NCBI GenBank assembly: GCA_022567815.1 | Contig: JADFGI010000187.1 | Location: forward strand, 1-6,369 | Reading direction: 5' to 3' | DNA from: Nitrospinota bacterium | Lineage (GTDB): Bacteria > Nitrospinota > Nitrospinia > Nitrospinales > VA-1 | DNA length: 6,369 nucleotides | Translations under genes and position numbers: made by a program | The notes under the pieces: model-generated | What the model was told of the DNA's origin: nothing | What the model saw: the letters and a program-made list of their open reading frames with translations, nothing else | The model's database searches: none | In this document: in pieces, positions 3,368 through 6,369 of the stretch | Position numbering within the stretch: the stretch's first letter is position 1 | How the letters are laid out: each line of letters starts with the position of its first letter

Positions 3368-5515
3368 ATGAACCTCAATTTCCTCTCGCCCATTTTTCTC
3401 TTCGGTCTGCTCGGAATCGCCATTCCCATCCTGATCCATCTGATGACCCGGCGGCAGAAGAAACACATTCGTTTTTCCGCGGTCTATCTTTTGTTCCAGT
3501 CGCAAAAACGGTCGGTCAAAAAAGCCGCGCCCAATCGGCTCCTATTGCTTTTGATCCGATGCCTGGCCATTCTGTTACTCAGCCTGGCTTTGGCGCATCC
3601 GATATTTTCGTTTAGCGGACCGGCGGATTTACTTCCCGCCTCCCCATCGGCCAGTGTTTTCATTCTGGATGACTCCTACAGCATGGGCATGCGCTCCGAA
3701 GACGGCGCGTTGTATGACCTGGCTGTCTCTGCGTTGCTGAAAACCGTCCGCAAAATTCCGGTGAAAAGCGCGTACAGCATCGTTCTGGCTTCCTCCTCCA
3801 CACGATTGCTTCAGGACTGGACCGAGGACCCTTCTCTTGCGGAAAAATTACTCAAAACCAGCAAGCCCTCATTTCAAACCACCAGCATCGGCAAGGCGAT
3901 GACCATGGCTCTCCAACTTCTGGAATCGGCAACGCAAAAGGAAAAACAGATTTTTATTTTCACCGACATGGACAAAAACGGATGGAACGAGAATGAGTTT
4001 TTGGATTCAGAGCTTGCCAATAAACGCTATCCGGTGACCCTCGTGGATTTTTCCGCACTGCGCACGGGACAAAATCGCGCCGCCGTGCAACAGGCCGAGG
4101 TGAGCCAGGAGTTCCTCACCAACAGCCGGGTCATCCGGGTGAAGTCCAAAGTGGCTAATCTTTTACCGGACCGCCCCATTAACGGGCTGGATGTTTCTCT
4201 TTCAATCAATGGCAAGCAGAAGTCGCAGAAAACTTTGAAATTCGCCGCCGGGGAGGAGGTGATAAAGGAATTCACCTTCCCACTGAAAGATAACGAAGCG
4301 ATTCAAGGCGCCATTGAAATTCCCGACGATGCGCTCAGCGTGGACAACAAACGGTTTTTCTCCTTTCAGCCGGATCAAAAAATCAAGGTCCTGGTGGTCG
4401 ATGGCGATCCCAAAACCGTCGCGCATCAACGGGAATCGTTTTACGTGGAAAAGGCGCTCAATCCGTTCACGGTGGCGCTTTCCAATATCGAGCCCACTAT
4501 CTCTACACTGGAAGAATTGCAGGTGCGCAACCTGTTCGATTTTTCAGCAGTAATGCTTTGCAATGTCCGCGACCTGCCGTTCGATTATGAACGGCAATTG
4601 GAAAAATACGTTCAACGCGGCGGCGCGTTGTTCATCGCGCTGGGGGATCAGATCGATCCCAAATACTATAATGAAAATTTGGGCAACCTGCTTCCAGTAT
4701 CCATCGCGTCCCTGCATCAAGTCGGCTTGAGCGATGAACCTTTCCGCTTCGATCTGAAAAAAAGCGCCCATCCGGTCTTGAAGGTTTTTAAAGGCAAATC
4801 GCTCGAAGAAATGAAGAGCATTCGTTTCAACTCTCTCTACAGCGTGGAGCCCAGGGAAAATCGAAAATACACCGTTCCCCTGCGATTCACCAACCAATAC
4901 CCCGCCGTGGTGGAATCTGATTTTGGCAAGGGCAAGGTCATTCTCTACGTTTCCAGTGTGGACCGGGATTGGAATAATTTCCCCATTCAACCGACGTTTC
5001 TTCCGTGGATTCAGCGTTGGATAAAGTATTCGGCGCGTGGATTGGAAAGCATCCTGCATTCAGAACTGTTGGTGGGGGAGGCTTTTGAATGGACTGACAC
5101 GCTTTCAGATAGCTTGCTGTTTGTGGAATCGCCAGATGGCAAGATCACCCAACTGGCGGGGACTTCTTATGATGAGACCTTCCTTCCGGGGGTGTACCGT
5201 CTGTTTCGCAAAGCCGGGAAGGAAAATTCCGCGACTGGCGAAAACGCGGAGTCCCGAATCGTTTCCAAACTGCCGGACAACACCATCCCGGCGGGAACAT
5301 TCACGGTGAACATCGACACACGGGAATCGGTGTCGGAAAAAATTACCGAGGAAGAGGTTCGTAAACTTCTGGGCAACATGCAGGTGCAGTTTTCATCCGG
5401 CGCGGATTCGCATCAAACAGCCGACGCCTCCAGCGGATTTCCCCTGGCCACGCCCTTCCTCCTGCTGGTCGCGGGCATGCTCCTCTGGGAAGGTTTTATG
5501 ATAAGGAGAGAGTAA
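3368..5515 (+). CDS. BatA-type membrane protein with VWA and amidotransferase-like domains
   Basis: This 715-residue membrane protein begins with a typical BatA / aerotolerance-regulator N-terminus: MNLNFLSPIFLFGLLGIAIP, then IHLMTRR and basic residues. A first membrane helix spans about 5-25 and a second about 57-78. A VWA domain follows (about 95-230) with an apparently complete MIDAS: D101-x-S103-x-S105 (DDSYS), a Thr at 171-172 and D200 (FTDMDKNGW). Residues 240-335 look like a beta-sandwich. Residues 338-445 (VLVVDGDP, then YVQRGGALFIALGD) resemble the class-I glutamine-amidotransferase-like domain seen in long BatA homologues; no catalytic Cys-His pair is evident, so it is probably structural or binding. 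A last membrane helix lies near 692-710. It presumably acts at the inner membrane with the upstream DUF58 protein and a MoxR ATPase encoded elsewhere. The start is supported by GAGGTGA five bases upstream. The exact substrate or complex is unknown. Confidence 0.9.
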   Translation: MNLNFLSPIFLFGLLGIAIPILIHLMTRRQKKHIRFSAVYLLFQSQKRSVKKAAPNRLLLLLIRCLAILLLSLALAHPIFSFSGPADLLPASPSASVFILDDSYSMGMRSEDGALYDLAVSALLKTVRKIPVKSAYSIVLASSSTRLLQDWTEDPSLAEKLLKTSKPSFQTTSIGKAMTMALQLLESATQKEKQIFIFTDMDKNGWNENEFLDSELANKRYPVTLVDFSALRTGQNRAAVQQAEVSQEFLTNSRVIRVKSKVANLLPDRPINGLDVSLSINGKQKSQKTLKFAAGEEVIKEFTFPLKDNEAIQGAIEIPDDALSVDNKRFFSFQPDQKIKVLVVDGDPKTVAHQRESFYVEKALNPFTVALSNIEPTISTLEELQVRNLFDFSAVMLCNVRDLPFDYERQLEKYVQRGGALFIALGDQIDPKYYNENLGNLLPVSIASLHQVGLSDEPFRFDLKKSAHPVLKVFKGKSLEEMKSIRFNSLYSVEPRENRKYTVPLRFTNQYPAVVESDFGKGKVILYVSSVDRDWNNFPIQPTFLPWIQRWIKYSARGLESILHSELLVGEAFEWTDTLSDSLLFVESPDGKITQLAGTSYDETFLPGVYRLFRKAGKENSATGENAESRIVSKLPDNTIPAGTFTVNIDTRESVSEKITEEEVRKLLGNMQVQFSSGADSHQTADASSGFPLATPFLLLVAGMLLWEGFMIRRE

Positions 5516-5558
5516 AAATTTCTAATTTCGCTAATCGATCTAAGAACCTTGGGATTCT

Positions 5559-5601
5559 TATGATGAAAACTCTCAAAACACCTTCGTCATACTTATTTTT
5601 T
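5559..5601 (+). terminator. Candidate terminator after the BatA-type gene
   Basis: TATGATGAA (5559-5567) pairs with TTCGTCATA (5583-5591) through nine pairs including one G-U wobble. The loop is 15 nt, and the T-rich CTTATTTTTT follows. It lies about 44 bases after the stop codon. The stem is AT-rich and the loop long, so strength is uncertain. Confidence 0.4.
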
Positions 5602-5638
5602 AAAGAACTCAAATTATTAGGATTAAAATAAATACCCT

Positions 5639-5665
5639 TTGTCTATACTTGTCCAAAACTATAAT
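5639..5665 (+). promoter_or_regulatory. Weak sigma-70-like promoter candidate
   Basis: TTGTCT (5639-5644) and a perfect TATAAT (5660-5665) are separated by only 15 bases. The DNA is AT-rich, so chance matches are expected. It would give a leader of about 150 bases for the gene at 5820. Confidence 0.2.
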
Positions 5666-5819
5666 TTATGAGGTTTATTATCAATATTGGGCAGTATTTT
5701 AAAAAATTGGAATTTTGTGATAGAATTCATAATTATTTGTTTTTGCAAGGTTTTTTTATAACGCATTGGTTTCTCCATTCTTTATTTAACGGCTACAGCC
5801 AAGTAAATATCCCGCCCTT

Positions 5820-6369
5820 ATGTACAAAGTATTTCAATCAGCTATAGTAGTTACAAGTCCTCAAAATAATCCCAGCATCATGACGCATCAGTTTTTGACG
5901 GAATATGGGATAGCTCCGAGTGATTGGGCAATTAAATCAGGATTGGAGACTCCACAAATCTCTCAAGTTATATGGAAAAATGGATTATCGATCACTAGTA
6001 ATCCTGGAAGAATTATTTTTCAGTTTGATTTAAAAAATGAAAATCCAAAGCCTTTTGAAAGAGAATGTTTGTTAGGAGATATAGCAGAGAAATATATTGG
6101 CCAATTATCTAAAGTAAAATATACAGGTATTGGGATTAATTTTTCCTCAGTTTTTGACGAGTTAAAAAATGCACCAGAAGAATTCCCGAAGCTTTTCCTA
6201 TCGCCAAAATTGGCTCGAATTAATAATATTTCTCCTGGCCAGGTAAAAGTTTCAAGAAAATTAAATCACCACAGAATCCTAAACCTAACAATCAACTTGG
6301 GAAAGTACCAAGGGCTTGAAAAGGATACTGATATAGAGAACAATCCGGTTGGTTTGTTATTTAAGGGAA
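5820..6369 (+). CDS. Unrecognised protein, 3' end beyond the window
   Basis: An open frame of 183 codons starts at ATG 5820 and continues past the window edge without a stop. An in-frame TAA at 5787 leaves 5820 as the only ATG before codon 21 (5880), which is the alternative start. Neither has a clear Shine-Dalgarno sequence. The protein begins MYKVFQSAIVVTSPQNNPSI and contains a segment near D35-W36 and YTGIGINF at 101-108. There is no signal peptide or membrane segment in the visible part. I cannot name the family. The general pattern (an N-terminal NNPS motif, a later GIGINF strand) vaguely recalls uncharacterised stand-alone proteins such as TIGR04255, but this is not a claim of homology. 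Its GC content is far lower than that of the other genes, and its codons favour A/T at third positions, which suggests horizontal transfer. Confidence 0.65.
   Translation, partial: MYKVFQSAIVVTSPQNNPSIMTHQFLTEYGIAPSDWAIKSGLETPQISQVIWKNGLSITSNPGRIIFQFDLKNENPKPFERECLLGDIAEKYIGQLSKVKYTGIGINFSSVFDELKNAPEEFPKLFLSPKLARINNISPGQVKVSRKLNHHRILNLTINLGKYQGLEKDTDIENNPVGLLFKG

Larger units (their letters stand above)
5516..5819. other. AT-rich gene-free region
   Basis: GC content falls here to well below 40%. The stretch holds a bulged stem TAAGAACC/GG(A)TTCTTA (5541-5560), a candidate terminator (5559-5601), a weak promoter candidate (5639-5665) and a GGCT-AC-AGCC mini-stem (5791-5800) shortly before the next gene. 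I see no coding sequence. Confidence 0.6.

Noticed and set aside
4544..5059. Minus-strand open frame of 171 codons opposite the BatA-type gene
   Set aside because: It lies wholly within the BatA-type gene in antisense and has no recognisable product.
1..6369. tRNA, rRNA or known riboswitch
   Set aside because: I saw no cloverleaf, rRNA-like segment or recognisable riboswitch motif on either strand by eye; a covariance-model search was not possible.

Overview
The window looks like part of a bacterial chromosome with about 50% GC over its first 5.5 kb. It probably comes from a flagellated, Gram-negative-type lineage. The mix of genes (DUF58/BatA pair, ribonuclease-inhibitor-type leucine-rich repeats, YjfB-like motility protein) and the hairpin-rich intergenic repeats would suit Nitrospinota or a deltaproteobacterial group. 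That placement is an impression from gene content, not a demonstrated assignment.

Left part (1-2397): three small genes lie in roomy intergenic DNA. These are a secreted protein of unknown function (60-581, minus), a 63-residue YjfB-like putative motility protein (824-1015, plus) and a cytoplasmic leucine-rich-repeat protein (1364-1936, minus). The YjfB-like gene is preceded by a near-perfect flagellar sigma-28 (FliA) promoter, TCAAGTTT-N11-GCCGATAA, which agrees independently with the family assignment. The LRR gene has a good housekeeping promoter (TTGACA-N16-TACAAT) and a good ribosome-binding site.

The most striking non-coding feature is a family of 15-nt perfect hairpins (6-bp stem, 3-nt loop, starting CC and ending GG). 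There are eight copies between 45 and 2294. Stem bases change in a compensatory way while the loop order is kept, and the hairpins sit inside a longer repeat that also carries a TTTTATT box and a GACGCTCGCT-like box. Each of the three left-hand genes has a copy just downstream of its stop codon, in the orientation of its own transcription. One copy appears to supply the stop codon itself.

Middle part (2398-5515): a two-gene unit encodes a soluble DUF58 protein with a VWA-type metal site and a 715-residue BatA-type membrane protein (aerotolerance-regulator N-terminus, VWA domain, glutamine-amidotransferase-like domain, C-terminal membrane anchor). Such pairs normally work with a MoxR-type AAA+ ATPase, but no moxR gene lies next to them here. 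A possible hairpin covers the ribosome-binding site of the second gene.

Right part (5516-6369): composition drops to about 32% GC just after the BatA-type gene. After a gene-poor stretch with a candidate terminator, an AT-rich open reading frame begins at 5820 and runs off the window end with at least 183 codons. Its function is not recognised. The sharp change suggests recently acquired DNA.
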